From Acinetobacter lwoffii (lineage in GTDB: Bacteria > Pseudomonadota > Gammaproteobacteria > Pseudomonadales > Moraxellaceae), in NCBI GenBank assembly GCA_013530545.1, contig SPVA01000078.1, forward strand, positions 1-57,853: DNA of 57,853 bases. Direction: 5' to 3'. Below the pieces are notes generated by a model. That model saw only the letters and a program-made list of their open reading frames with translations. It was not told the origin of the DNA and did no database searches. Position 1 is the first letter of the stretch; every line of letters begins with the position of its first letter. Of the stretch, positions 30,521 to 39,420 are shown piece by piece. The position numbers and the translations under genes are program-made.

Positions 30521-32527
30521 ATGAAATCAAAGTCTTTAAAATTAAGTACCTTATGTTTAATGATAATGGGGGGATATCAGGGTGTAGCGGCAGATACCCA
30601 AGTACAGCTGCTGCCATTGTTCAAGGCTGCAGAAATTCCGTCTTTATGTGATGCCAGTCTGGCTTCCATGCAAAAAGATATCCAGATATTTGAAAATAAG
30701 AAAATTAAAAATAAAGCCAAGGCAGGGCCTTATCTGGCTGAATGGGATGAGTTGCATGCCAAAGCCCGGGATTTCGGTGCTGCAGTAGGACTATATAGTA
30801 ATGTCGATCCGGATCCTGCATTGCGTCAGGCAGCCGATGACTGTGAACTTAAAATCAGCAAATACCAGACCACCCTGTATCAGAATCCTAAACTGTATGC
30901 CCAGTTCAAGAAACTGAAAGCCAGCGATCCGATTGATCAGAAATTTTTAGAAGATATTCTGGAACAGTTTGAGAATACCGGGGTACAACTCAGTGCAGAA
31001 AAACAGAAACGACTGAAAGAAATTATTGAAGAAAGTACCAAACTGGGGCAGGATTTTTCCAAAAATGTGCGGGATAACCCTGAAAAAGTTGAATTTACTC
31101 CAGCTGAAATGAAAGGCCTGCCAGAAAGTTACATCGCAAATTTAAAGAAAAATGAAAAGGGCAATTATCTGCTCGGCTTTGATTATCCGGAATACCAGCC
31201 TTTTATGGAGCTGGCAGAAAGTGATGAAGCACGCAAACGTTACCAGACCGCTTACACGCGTCGCGGGACCGAACAAAACTTGCAATTCATGAAAAAAGCC
31301 ATTGATCTGCGTTATGAAATGGCACAACTTTTTGATAAGGAAAGCTATGCTCATTCTGCGCTTGAATTCCGTATGGCCAAAACTCCTGAAGCAGTGAACG
31401 GTTTTCTGGATGAGGTTTATGCCAAAGTTGCACCTCTAGAAAAGCAGGATGTAGAACAATTACGCCAGTTCAAGGCTGAAACTTTAAAAGTTCCGTTAGA
31501 GAAAGCAGAAATTACACGCTGGAATCAGGGTTATTGGAGTGAAAAACTGCGTCAGGCCAAATACAAGGTAGACCAGGAAAAATTGCGGGATTATTTCCCG
31601 ACAGAAGCATCGCAAAAATGGTTATTCGCTATTTCTTCGGAACTCTATGGCATTGAGTTCAAGCCGGTGAAAGTCAAGGCCTGGCATGATGAAGTGGAAT
31701 ATTATGCGGTACATGACAAGGCTACGGGCGAATTCCTGGGCGGATTATATGTTGATAAATACCCGCGTGAAGGCAAATATGGGCATGCAGCTGTCTGGGG
31801 AGCTTATGGCGGCAGTACCCTGAATCAGCGTCGTCCGGTATCGGTACTGGTGACCAATTTTAACCGTAAGGGCTTGAATAGCAACGAGCTGGAAACCTTT
31901 GTGCATGAAATGGGTCATGCCTTGCACGGGATTCTATCGAAAACCCGCTATACAGAACAGTCTGGTACCTCGGTAGAGCGTGACTTTGTAGAAGCACCGT
32001 CACAGATGTATGAAGAGTGGGCACGCCGTCTGGAAACCTTGTCAAAAGTAGCAGATTACTGTGAGCCGGCATGTCCTCGGGTGGATGCTGCCATGACCGA
32101 GCGCTTAAAGAATGTGAAGAATTACGGCCGAGGCCTGCATTATGCCCGTCAGGCTTTATATGCCCAATATGATATGGCCTTGCATGGTAAAGATGCAAAA
32201 AACATTGAGCCTTTAAAACTCTGGCAGGATATGGAAGGTAAAACTGCCTTGGGTTATGTTAACGGTCAGCAGTTCCCGGGACAGTTCGGGCATCTGATGG
32301 GCGGCTATCAGGCAGGTTACTATAGCTATATGTGGTCTGAGGTCATTGCCCTGGATATGCTTTCATCCTTTGGTGATCAGCTCATGGACAAGAAAGTCGG
32401 TGCGCATTATCGTAATACGGTCCTGGCTCAAGGCGGACAAAAGCATGGCGAGCAAATGGTGAAAGACTTCTTGGGTCGTGATCCGGACAGCAAAGCTTTC
32501 TTTAATGAAATCTCTGGAAAAAATTAA
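30521..32527 (+). CDS. Secreted M3-family zinc metallopeptidase (oligopeptidase/dipeptidyl carboxypeptidase-like)
   Basis: 668 aa from ATG 30521, which has GGAG at the right distance. The ATG at 30515 has none. Residues 1-24 form a signal peptide (MIMGGYQGVAADT), unlike the mostly cytosolic M3 enzymes, so it should act in the periplasm. The zinc site is HEMGH at 462-466, with the third ligand Glu491 in DFVEAPSQMYEEW. M3 enzymes cut short peptides. Its position between the binding proteins and the permeases suggests trimming of imported peptides before inner-membrane transport. Confidence 0.88.
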   Translation: MKSKSLKLSTLCLMIMGGYQGVAADTQVQLLPLFKAAEIPSLCDASLASMQKDIQIFENKKIKNKAKAGPYLAEWDELHAKARDFGAAVGLYSNVDPDPALRQAADDCELKISKYQTTLYQNPKLYAQFKKLKASDPIDQKFLEDILEQFENTGVQLSAEKQKRLKEIIEESTKLGQDFSKNVRDNPEKVEFTPAEMKGLPESYIANLKKNEKGNYLLGFDYPEYQPFMELAESDEARKRYQTAYTRRGTEQNLQFMKKAIDLRYEMAQLFDKESYAHSALEFRMAKTPEAVNGFLDEVYAKVAPLEKQDVEQLRQFKAETLKVPLEKAEITRWNQGYWSEKLRQAKYKVDQEKLRDYFPTEASQKWLFAISSELYGIEFKPVKVKAWHDEVEYYAVHDKATGEFLGGLYVDKYPREGKYGHAAVWGAYGGSTLNQRRPVSVLVTNFNRKGLNSNELETFVHEMGHALHGILSKTRYTEQSGTSVERDFVEAPSQMYEEWARRLETLSKVADYCEPACPRVDAAMTERLKNVKNYGRGLHYARQALYAQYDMALHGKDAKNIEPLKLWQDMEGKTALGYVNGQQFPGQFGHLMGGYQAGYYSYMWSEVIALDMLSSFGDQLMDKKVGAHYRNTVLAQGGQKHGEQMVKDFLGRDPDSKAFFNEISGKN

Positions 32528-32539
32528 GGAAGGCAAGCG

Positions 32540-33478
32540 ATGCTGGCATATATTATTCGACGGCTTTGGCAAATGATCCCGACCATGCTCGGGGTGATTT
32601 TGCTGATTTTCCTGCTGTTTAACTGGGTAGGTGGAGACCCTGCCTATATTCTGGCCGGTAAAATGGCCAATGCGGAACAGATTGAGAACATCCGTCAGCA
32701 ACTGGGTGTGGATCAACCGTATTACGTACAACTCTGGATCTTTATCAAGCAGATTTTAACATTTGATTATGGGGTGAGCTGGAGTACCGGGGAATCGGTG
32801 GCACAGATTATCACCACCCGTTTGGGACCCTCACTGACCATTCTGATTCCACTGACTATTCTGCAAACTATTATTTCTATCATTCTGGCTTTAGGTGTAG
32901 CTTCTGTTCGTGGTTCTTTGACTGATCGCATGATCATGATGCTATGTACGATCGGTATGTCGATCAGTATTCTGGTGTACATCATCGTGTTCCAGTATTT
33001 CCTGGCCTATGAACTGAGCTGGTTCCCGGTACAGGGCTGGAGCGATAATTTTGCCGATAATCTTTTCAAATATGCCTTGTTACCTGTGCTGATTATGTTG
33101 GTGGTAAGTATCGCACCAACACTACGCCTGTATCGTAGTTTTGTACTGGATGAAGTCAATCAGGACTATGTACGTACTGCGCGTGCCAAAGGCCTGGGTG
33201 AAAACCGTATCATGGGCGTGCATGTCTTGCGCAATGCTTCGATTCCGATTATTACCGATGTGATGGCAGGACTTCCGGCACTGCTGATCGGTGCTTTCCT
33301 GATCGAACGTTTTTTTGGTATTCCGGGAATTGGCCGTGAAGTTATTATTGCGGTAGAACGTTCCGATTTTCCTGTGATTAAAGCCATTACGGTCTATGTC
33401 GCTGCTGCGACCATGATATTCAACCTGATCGCCGATCTGATCTATAAATGGGTCGATCCGCGTGTACAGTTGAAGTAG
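32540..33478 (+). CDS. OppB/DppB-type peptide ABC permease
   Basis: 312 aa with six membrane helices, starting LAYIIRRLWQMIPTMLGVIL as OppB-family proteins do. The cytoplasmic coupling loop has the EAA-like motif QDYVRTARAKGLGENRIMG, and IERFFGIPGIGREVI is a family signature near the end. It pairs with the following OppC-type permease to form the channel. AAGGAAGGCAAGCG precedes the start, 12 bases after the peptidase. It belongs to the YejB/NppB-like branch, judged from its partners. The symbol is left blank because several homologous systems exist. Confidence 0.9.
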   Translation: MLAYIIRRLWQMIPTMLGVILLIFLLFNWVGGDPAYILAGKMANAEQIENIRQQLGVDQPYYVQLWIFIKQILTFDYGVSWSTGESVAQIITTRLGPSLTILIPLTILQTIISIILALGVASVRGSLTDRMIMMLCTIGMSISILVYIIVFQYFLAYELSWFPVQGWSDNFADNLFKYALLPVLIMLVVSIAPTLRLYRSFVLDEVNQDYVRTARAKGLGENRIMGVHVLRNASIPIITDVMAGLPALLIGAFLIERFFGIPGIGREVIIAVERSDFPVIKAITVYVAAATMIFNLIADLIYKWVDPRVQLK

Positions 33479-33485
33479 GTGAATT

Positions 33486-34637
33486 ATGCTGAGTGCGATA
33501 TTTAAAAAAGAACAAGCGACTGAAGCAGCACCTGAATCGGCTTCAACAGGATTATGGCAACTGGCCATGCGCCGTTTGAAACGTGACCGGATTGCCATGT
33601 TTTCCCTGTATGTGGTGCTGTTTTATCTGCTGCTGCTGGTACTGTCAATGAGCGGCCTAATTGCCAAAGACTGGAATAAAGAAGTGGCGGTCAGCTATGC
33701 ACCGCCGAGTTTTATCAGTGCAGCGCCAGTTCCGGTTGCATCCGATCCAGAGCAGGGCGCAGAATCTGTGCCTCTACCGGTCAATCCAGTTGATCCCTTA
33801 AAAGATGTCATTGCTGAATTAAATGCTGAAATTGCTGCTGAGCAGGGTGCTGGTGCAGGCATCGATTATTATGGAGTGGTCGATCCGCTGGCAGAAGACA
33901 TGAAGGCCATTAATCAGGAACTCGGTGGCCAGCTGATGGATGAAAGTGGGGAACTCAAGCAAAGTCTGGTCTTCGGTGCCGATAAATGGGGGCAGGATGT
34001 TTTACAGAAAACCATTAAGGGGGCTGAAACCTCGATTCTGGTTGGACTGATTGCAGCCTTTGTCGCTGTACTGATTGGGACTGCACTGGGTGCAATAGCA
34101 GGTTACTTTGGTGGTTGGGTCGATGATTTCCTAAACTGGTTCTATAATATCTTTACCTCGATTCCCTATCTGTTGCTGGTTTTGGCCATTGCCGCAGTGT
34201 TACAGCAGAAAGGTATTTTATCAATCATCCTGATTTTAGGTCTGACTGGCTGGACCGGGGTCTTCCGTTTGGTTCGTGCTGAATACATGAAGCATACGGC
34301 ACGTGAATATGTGCTGGCTGCCAAGGCGATTGGCGTGAGTAATATGCGTCGTATGTTTGTCCATATTTTTCCCAATGTCAGCCATATTGCCCTGGTACAG
34401 ATGTCTATTCTGGTGGTGGCATTTATCAAGTCCGAAGTCATTTTGAGCTTCCTCGGTTTCGGTGTGCCTATCGGGGTAGTGTCATGGGGCAGTATGCTAA
34501 ATGAAGCACAAAGCGAGCTGATTTTGGGTAAATGGTGGCAACTGGCGGCAGCCTCAATCGCCATGGCGGTATTGGTAACTGCTTTCTCGATGTTTACCGA
34601 TGCACTCCGTGATGCATTAGATCCAAAACTGAAATAG
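33486..34637 (+). CDS. OppC/YejE-type peptide ABC permease with large periplasmic insertion
   Basis: 383 aa. After a cytoplasmic tail and TM1 (about 38-58, SLYVVLFYLLLLVLSMSGLI) there is an unusually long loop of roughly 110 residues, rich in Ala, Glu and Pro. It runs to the conserved FGADKWGQDVLQKTIKG. The five remaining helices and the EAA motif REYVLAAKAIGVSNMRRMF follow the normal OppC pattern. The loop would face the periplasm near the docking site of the binding proteins. YejE-type permeases also have extra sequence here. The gene starts 7 bases after the OppB-type gene and is followed after 10 bases by the ATPase. Confidence 0.88.
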   Translation: MLSAIFKKEQATEAAPESASTGLWQLAMRRLKRDRIAMFSLYVVLFYLLLLVLSMSGLIAKDWNKEVAVSYAPPSFISAAPVPVASDPEQGAESVPLPVNPVDPLKDVIAELNAEIAAEQGAGAGIDYYGVVDPLAEDMKAINQELGGQLMDESGELKQSLVFGADKWGQDVLQKTIKGAETSILVGLIAAFVAVLIGTALGAIAGYFGGWVDDFLNWFYNIFTSIPYLLLVLAIAAVLQQKGILSIILILGLTGWTGVFRLVRAEYMKHTAREYVLAAKAIGVSNMRRMFVHIFPNVSHIALVQMSILVVAFIKSEVILSFLGFGVPIGVVSWGSMLNEAQSELILGKWWQLAAASIAMAVLVTAFSMFTDALRDALDPKLK

Positions 34638-34647
34638 GAGCGCAACG

Positions 34648-36384
34648 ATGTCTGAAATCAATCCAAGCACAGCACCTGCGCTACTTCGCGTAGAAAATCT
34701 GCGAGTCAGTTTTAAAGGTGAAAATAAAGAATATATTGAGACTGTAAAAGGGGTTTCTTTCGAGATTCCGGCCAATACCACAGTTGCACTGGTAGGCGAA
34801 TCGGGAAGTGGCAAGTCGGTCACTTCCCTCGCCACTATGGGCCTGCTTCCGGCAGAAAGCGCACGTATTTCAGAAGATAGCCAGATCATCTTTGAAGGGA
34901 AAAACCTGCTCAAGCTTAAAACCCGTGAAATGCGCAAGATGTGCGGCAAAGACATTGCCATGATTTTTCAGGAGCCAATGTCTTCGCTAAATCCGGTATT
35001 TACGGTAGGCATGCAGATTGCAGAAATCCTGCAACTACATTTGGGCATGAATAAAAAACAGGCGCGGCAACGTACCCTGGAACTGCTCAAAGAAGTAGGG
35101 ATCCCTGCGCCAGAAACTAAAATTGATGCCTATCCGGGGCAGCTTTCCGGTGGACAGCAGCAACGCGTCATGATTGCCATGGCCATTGCTTGTGAACCTA
35201 AACTGTTGATTGCAGATGAACCGACCACAGCCCTGGATGTGACTATTCAAAAGCAGATTCTGGACTTGCTGGAATCGCTGCGTCAGCGTCGCCAGATGTC
35301 GATGCTGTTTATTACCCATGATCTGGCATTGGTTGGTGAAATTGCCGATCAGGTGATTGTGATGCGCCATGGGGAAATCCGTGAACAGGGTCCGGTTCGG
35401 GAGGTGCTGGACCGGCCTCAGGACATGTATACCAAAGCCTTGTTGCACTGCCGCCCGCAACTCTCGCAACGTCCGTTACGTTTGCCGATGATCAGCGATT
35501 TTATGAAACAGGATGGTTCAACCTGGCTGGAAGATATTCGTCTGAATACTCAGCTTCCGCAACGTTCACGTGGACTAAAGGGCGGAGAGGAAATTATTCT
35601 GGATGTACGGGATCTGCAAAAATCTTTTTATAGTCGTAAAGGACTGTTTGGCAAAGATGAGTTTCAAGCAGTAAAAGGAGTTTCTTTTCAGCTGGCCAAA
35701 GGCAAGACCTTGGGGTTGGTCGGGGAGTCCGGTTCGGGTAAAACCACCATTGGCTTGTTGCTGATGCGTCTGCAAAAGGCTACGGGCGGTAAGGCACTGT
35801 TTCAGGGTCGGGACATTCTGGACATGTCGGAACAGGAATTTACCCAGTATCAACGTAAAATCCAGATCATTTTCCAGAATCCCTATGCTTCTCTGAATCC
35901 GCGCTTTACCGTAGGGCAAATCCTGATGGAACCGATGCAGATTCACAAGATTGGTCAGGATGATGCTGAACGCAAACAAATGGCTCTGGATTTGCTGGAA
36001 CGGGTCAGCTTGCCTGCTCAGGCTTTTTATCGCTACCCGCATGAGTTTTCCGGTGGTCAGCGTCAGCGGATTGCAATCGCACGTTGCCTGACCTTAAAGC
36101 CTGAGATTTTGATCTGCGATGAATCGGTCTCGGCACTGGATGTCTCAGTACAGGCGCAGGTGCTGAATTTACTGCAAGATTTGCAGGATGAATTCGGACT
36201 CAGCTATATCTTTATTTCACATGATTTGTCGGTAGTGAAATATATTTCAGATCAGATCATGGTGCTGAATCATGGTGAATTGGTGGAAATCGCCAATTCA
36301 GATGAATTGTATCAATCTCCACAGCATGAATATACCAAGCGTTTACTCGGTGCCATTCCGCAAGGGATTCCACAAAGTGCCTGA
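34648..36384 (+). CDS. Fused OppD-OppF-type ABC ATPase
   Basis: 578 aa holding two complete nucleotide-binding domains in one chain. Domain 1 (about 8-270) has Walker A GESGSGKSVTS, signature LSGGQQQRV and Walker B LLIADEPTTALD. Domain 2 (about 305-560) has GESGSGKTTIG, FSGGQRQRI and LICDESVSALD. Both sites look catalytically complete. The fusion is the YejF/NppD arrangement and powers the two permeases. The end has the peptide-transporter C-terminal extension (SPQHEYTKRLLGAIP). It is the last gene of the operon and is closed by a strong terminator. Confidence 0.93.
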   Translation: MSEINPSTAPALLRVENLRVSFKGENKEYIETVKGVSFEIPANTTVALVGESGSGKSVTSLATMGLLPAESARISEDSQIIFEGKNLLKLKTREMRKMCGKDIAMIFQEPMSSLNPVFTVGMQIAEILQLHLGMNKKQARQRTLELLKEVGIPAPETKIDAYPGQLSGGQQQRVMIAMAIACEPKLLIADEPTTALDVTIQKQILDLLESLRQRRQMSMLFITHDLALVGEIADQVIVMRHGEIREQGPVREVLDRPQDMYTKALLHCRPQLSQRPLRLPMISDFMKQDGSTWLEDIRLNTQLPQRSRGLKGGEEIILDVRDLQKSFYSRKGLFGKDEFQAVKGVSFQLAKGKTLGLVGESGSGKTTIGLLLMRLQKATGGKALFQGRDILDMSEQEFTQYQRKIQIIFQNPYASLNPRFTVGQILMEPMQIHKIGQDDAERKQMALDLLERVSLPAQAFYRYPHEFSGGQRQRIAIARCLTLKPEILICDESVSALDVSVQAQVLNLLQDLQDEFGLSYIFISHDLSVVKYISDQIMVLNHGELVEIANSDELYQSPQHEYTKRLLGAIPQGIPQSA

Positions 36385-36396
36385 TGCATAAGGCAT

Positions 36397-36430
36397 AAAA
36401 AAAGTCAGGCAATGTGCCTGACTTTTTTTA
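36397..36430. terminator. Bidirectional terminator between the peptide transporter and rluB
   Basis: AAAGTCAGGCA-ATG-TGCCTGACTTT with T-runs on both strands. Confidence 0.93.
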
Positions 36431-36440
36431 TTTATCTTAA

Positions 36441-37493
36441 TTAAAACTTTTTAAAGCCTTTGTTGATACCGTATGGACGACGCGGCGCATTTTCATCACG
36501 CTCTTCACGACGACCAAAGCCTTGATCCGGACGGTTTTCACGACGCACAAACTGAGTGCCATTCTGGTTTTCAGCTCTGTCACGACGACCATAAGCATTG
36601 TCATCACGACGCTCACGGCCAGTATTATTTTGTGGTTGCTCATCACTGTCACGACGTTGCTGACGCAAGAAACCGCCACGGCGTGCAGCCATCGGCTTGT
36701 CCTGCATACGTTCATTACGGCGTTTCGCCATACCAAACAAGCCTGTACCTTGACGTGGCTTCAATTCCACAGCTTTGGTCAGGTTGTCGATATCGTTTTT
36801 ATCCAGTTCAATCCAGCGACCGGTACGCAGTTCGCGTGGCAAAATCACAGTACCATAACGGGTACGCAGTAGACGGCTGACTTTCAGGCCTTGTGATTCA
36901 AAGATACGACGTACTTCACGGTTACGACCTTCTTTCACCACGACCTGGAACCAACGGTTGATCCCGTCACCGCCCAGTTCAGAGAAAGATTCGAATTTTG
37001 CCGGACCATCGTCTAGCACCACGCCTTTAAGCATGTTGTTACGAATTTGTGGCGTTACTTCACCCATGACACGAACTGCATATTCACGTTCGATTTCATT
37101 CGATGGGTGCATCAAGCGATTCGCAAGTTCACCATCATTTGTGAATAAAAGCAGACCGGTCGAGTTAATATCCAGACGACCCACCATTACCCAGCGATCG
37201 CCCGGAATAGCAGGCAGCTGTTCAAACACGGTCGGACGGTTTTCAGGATCGCTACGTGAGCAGATCTCGCCTTCAGGCTTGTAGTAAATAATGACACGAC
37301 GACGGATTTCGTCTTCAATCTGGAAGGCAACTTTACGACCATCGATGCGAAGCTCATCACCTGGTTCGATTCGTTCACCCACTTGGGCAATTTGCCCGTT
37401 GACACTTACACGACCCGCGGCAATGACTTCTTCCATATAACGGCGAGAACCCAAACCAACGCGTGCAAGCACCTTTTGCAACTTTTCACTCAT
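36441..37493 (-). CDS. rluB: 23S rRNA pseudouridine(2605) synthase RluB
   Basis: 350 aa. An N-terminal S4 RNA-binding domain (1-60, KLQKVLARVGLGSRRYMEE) precedes the RsuA-type catalytic domain with Asp108 in GRLDINSTGLLLFTND. The tail from about 255 is highly basic and rich in Arg, Asn, Gly and Gln, with repeated RRDE/NR-type patterns, and is probably disordered and RNA-binding. It modifies U2605 in 23S rRNA near the peptidyl transferase centre. RluE/RluF relatives are less likely, given the tail and the scpB neighbour. rluB downstream of scpAB is a common gene order. Confidence 0.9.
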   Translation of the reverse strand: MSEKLQKVLARVGLGSRRYMEEVIAAGRVSVNGQIAQVGERIEPGDELRIDGRKVAFQIEDEIRRRVIIYYKPEGEICSRSDPENRPTVFEQLPAIPGDRWVMVGRLDINSTGLLLFTNDGELANRLMHPSNEIEREYAVRVMGEVTPQIRNNMLKGVVLDDGPAKFESFSELGGDGINRWFQVVVKEGRNREVRRIFESQGLKVSRLLRTRYGTVILPRELRTGRWIELDKNDIDNLTKAVELKPRQGTGLFGMAKRRNERMQDKPMAARRGGFLRQQRRDSDEQPQNNTGRERRDDNAYGRRDRAENQNGTQFVRRENRPDQGFGRREERDENAPRRPYGINKGFKKF

Positions 37494-37534
37494 GACAGCA
37501 TAACCTTAGAAATAATTATCAACAGTTCACCTAT

Positions 37535-38125
37535 TTATGACTTCGGTGCATTCGCATCGAGGGCCATAAAAGCTTCCTTGGCATCCTGCAGGGGAGGCAA
37601 TTGGCCCAAACTATTCAGGCCAAACGCATTTAAAAATTGTGGCGTTGTCATTAACAACGCAGGTCTTCCAGGGAGTTCACGAAATCCAGACTCTTTAATC
37701 CAGTTCCAGTCAAACAGCGTACGCAGGTTTTGACTGTTATTCGTAACACCACGAATCTGTTCAATATCCGCTCGAGTCACTGGCTGGTGATAAGCAATCA
37801 CTGCAAGTGTCTCCAGTAATGAAGGCGACAAGCGAGCCGGTCGCTCTGGCCAGGTCTGTGCAATAATATTACGATATTTTGCACGTACTTGAAAACGATA
37901 ACCTTGTGCTGTTTCAATCAGTTCGATTGAACGGCCATGCATCAGCATGGAAAGTTGTTGTAAATACTGACGTAATTCCTGTTTGCTATAGCGATCCTGA
38001 AAAGCTTCTTTCAGACGCGCCAATGAAACAGCAGAGTCGCTGGCAAAAATAATAGCTTCAAGCTGCATCAGGACTTCGTGCAGATTATCTTCTGCAGATA
38101 ACAGCGTATTTTGATCGAGTGTCAT
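37535..38125 (-). CDS. scpB: Segregation and condensation protein ScpB
   Basis: 196 aa with tandem winged-helix domains. LEAIIFASDSAVSLARLKEA opens the first, and SLLETLAVIAYHQPVTRADI followed by EQIRGV is the ScpB signature in the second. It dimerises and binds the ScpA middle region in the Smc complex. Its start overlaps the scpA stop by four bases (ATGA), so the two are translationally coupled. The partner Smc is encoded at 12299-15751. Confidence 0.93.
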   Translation of the reverse strand: MTLDQNTLLSAEDNLHEVLMQLEAIIFASDSAVSLARLKEAFQDRYSKQELRQYLQQLSMLMHGRSIELIETAQGYRFQVRAKYRNIIAQTWPERPARLSPSLLETLAVIAYHQPVTRADIEQIRGVTNNSQNLRTLFDWNWIKESGFRELPGRPALLMTTPQFLNAFGLNSLGQLPPLQDAKEAFMALDANAPKS

Positions 38126-38916
38126 TGACTGGCTCCTTGAATTGCGAGCGGGGCTTCAATACCTGTAGCAATAATCTGAATTTTTTGTTGTCGGGTCAGT
38201 TCCAGCACCGCCATAAAGGTCACGACCATGCCCATACGGCCTTGGCTCGGTTTCAACAAGTCCTTAAAGCTGAGCACTGCGCCAGTTTCAATACAACTTT
38301 CAATATAGGCAATCCGTTCTTCCAGCAGTACCGGTTCCTGTTGCACCTGATGAATCACCGGTTCAGGACGGTTAAATATACAAAGCAAGGCATCACGCAA
38401 TAAATCGCTTGAATAGCCTTCATTCGGCTGCTGGATGTCTCCCAGACTGATGTTAGTGGTGAAAGTGTCACGTTCCAGAATTGGCATCTGGCCCAGACGT
38501 TCTGCTGCCTGTTTAATTCTTAAATAATTTTCTAAACGGTCAATCAGTTCTTGTTTTGGATCCTGTTCAATCGCAGTCAGGCTTTTCGGTTTAGGTAAGA
38601 GCAAACGCGATTTCAGATCTGCCAGTAAAGCCGCCATCACCATATAATCGGCCGTCAGCTCGATGTTCAGAGATTTCATCGCATCCATATAAGACAAATA
38701 CTGTGCTGCAATCGGCGCGATATCGACCTGTAACAGATCAAAACCGTTTTTTTGAATCAGGTAAATTAAAAAGTCGAGTGGGCCTTCAAAATGTTCTAAT
38801 AAGATTTCAAATGCCGCTGGAGGAATGTACAGATCCTCTGGAATTGTATCCTGCCATTCATCCAGAACCCGAATGTGCGGAGCAGATTCCATAGTGTTAT
38901 GGATAATTTGAGTCAT
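38122..38916 (-). CDS. scpA: Segregation and condensation protein ScpA (kleisin)
   Basis: 264 aa kleisin that bridges the Smc heads. The N-terminal Smc-neck-binding part is typical: FEGPLDFLIYLIQKNGFDLL then IAPIAAQYLSYMDAM. The ADYMVMAALLADLKSRLLLP helix follows, and a C-terminal winged helix (about 190-260) binds the Smc cap. The start is uncertain: ATG 38916, or ATG 38892 giving MESAPHIRVLDEW. Neither has a Shine-Dalgarno sequence. A perfect TATAAT lies four bases upstream of ATG 38916, so transcription may start at or inside the first codons. It is co-transcribed with scpB and probably rluB. Confidence 0.92.
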   Translation of the reverse strand: MTQIIHNTMESAPHIRVLDEWQDTIPEDLYIPPAAFEILLEHFEGPLDFLIYLIQKNGFDLLQVDIAPIAAQYLSYMDAMKSLNIELTADYMVMAALLADLKSRLLLPKPKSLTAIEQDPKQELIDRLENYLRIKQAAERLGQMPILERDTFTTNISLGDIQQPNEGYSSDLLRDALLCIFNRPEPVIHQVQQEPVLLEERIAYIESCIETGAVLSFKDLLKPSQGRMGMVVTFMAVLELTRQQKIQIIATGIEAPLAIQGASQ

Positions 38917-39075
38917 TACAATTATAGGCCACGCGAATTTTCAAAGGCATGCAAAGGCTTGATTTTCGGTATCTGATCGAAAGAAAAGCACAGGATTAAG
39001 CGTTGTCATTGTACTGGAAAAGTAACTTTAAATAAATTAAATAAGCCGTCAAAGCCATAAAAACTTAAAAAAATA
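38917..39075. other. Spacer upstream of scpA
   Basis: Non-coding by inspection. It contains the minus-strand TATAAT at 38921-38926 (read on the minus strand), but I found no good -35 at 16-18 bases. No other structure was recognised. Confidence 0.4.
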
Positions 39076-39255
39076 ATGGAATTTATCAGCTCTTTCAAAA
39101 TAGCAACGAGAAAAATGACAGAACATAGCGGGAAATGCTGCGGTGATTTTCACGTTAAATTGGCTCTCATAATCAAGCGTATCTGGTGGATGAGGCCAGT
39201 TGATGCACTTAAAAAACTCGATCAATACAGTGATTCTCATCAAAAGAGAAAATAA
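39076..39255 (+). CDS. Possible small basic protein, unrecognised
   Basis: 59-codon frame starting MEFISSFKIATRKMTEHSG and ending in a very basic tail (SDSHQKRK), with a hydrophobic middle (VKLALIIKRIWWM). It fills part of an otherwise empty 504-base gap. There is no convincing ribosome site before the ATG, and the DNA is A/T-rich, so it may be chance or a gene remnant. The antisense 64-codon frame here is equally unsupported. I do not recognise a family. Confidence 0.22.
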   Translation: MEFISSFKIATRKMTEHSGKCCGDFHVKLALIIKRIWWMRPVDALKKLDQYSDSHQKRK

Positions 39256-39420
39256 GCTAGCTGGCAGATATTGAGTGATTTTTAAACGGATTTCCCATTA
39301 AAAAACATAAAATTAATAAGTATTAATAAAATATTTTCCTATAATTTTTGGTCAAAAATACCGCTATACTCTCGAAAAATAGTCAAGAATCACAAAAATC
39401 AATAAAAAGGTGAAGAAAGC

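Noticed and set aside
39049..39243. 64-codon minus-strand frame upstream of scpA
   Set aside because: No ribosome site, Phe/Cys/His-rich composition, and it overlaps an equally uncertain plus-strand frame.
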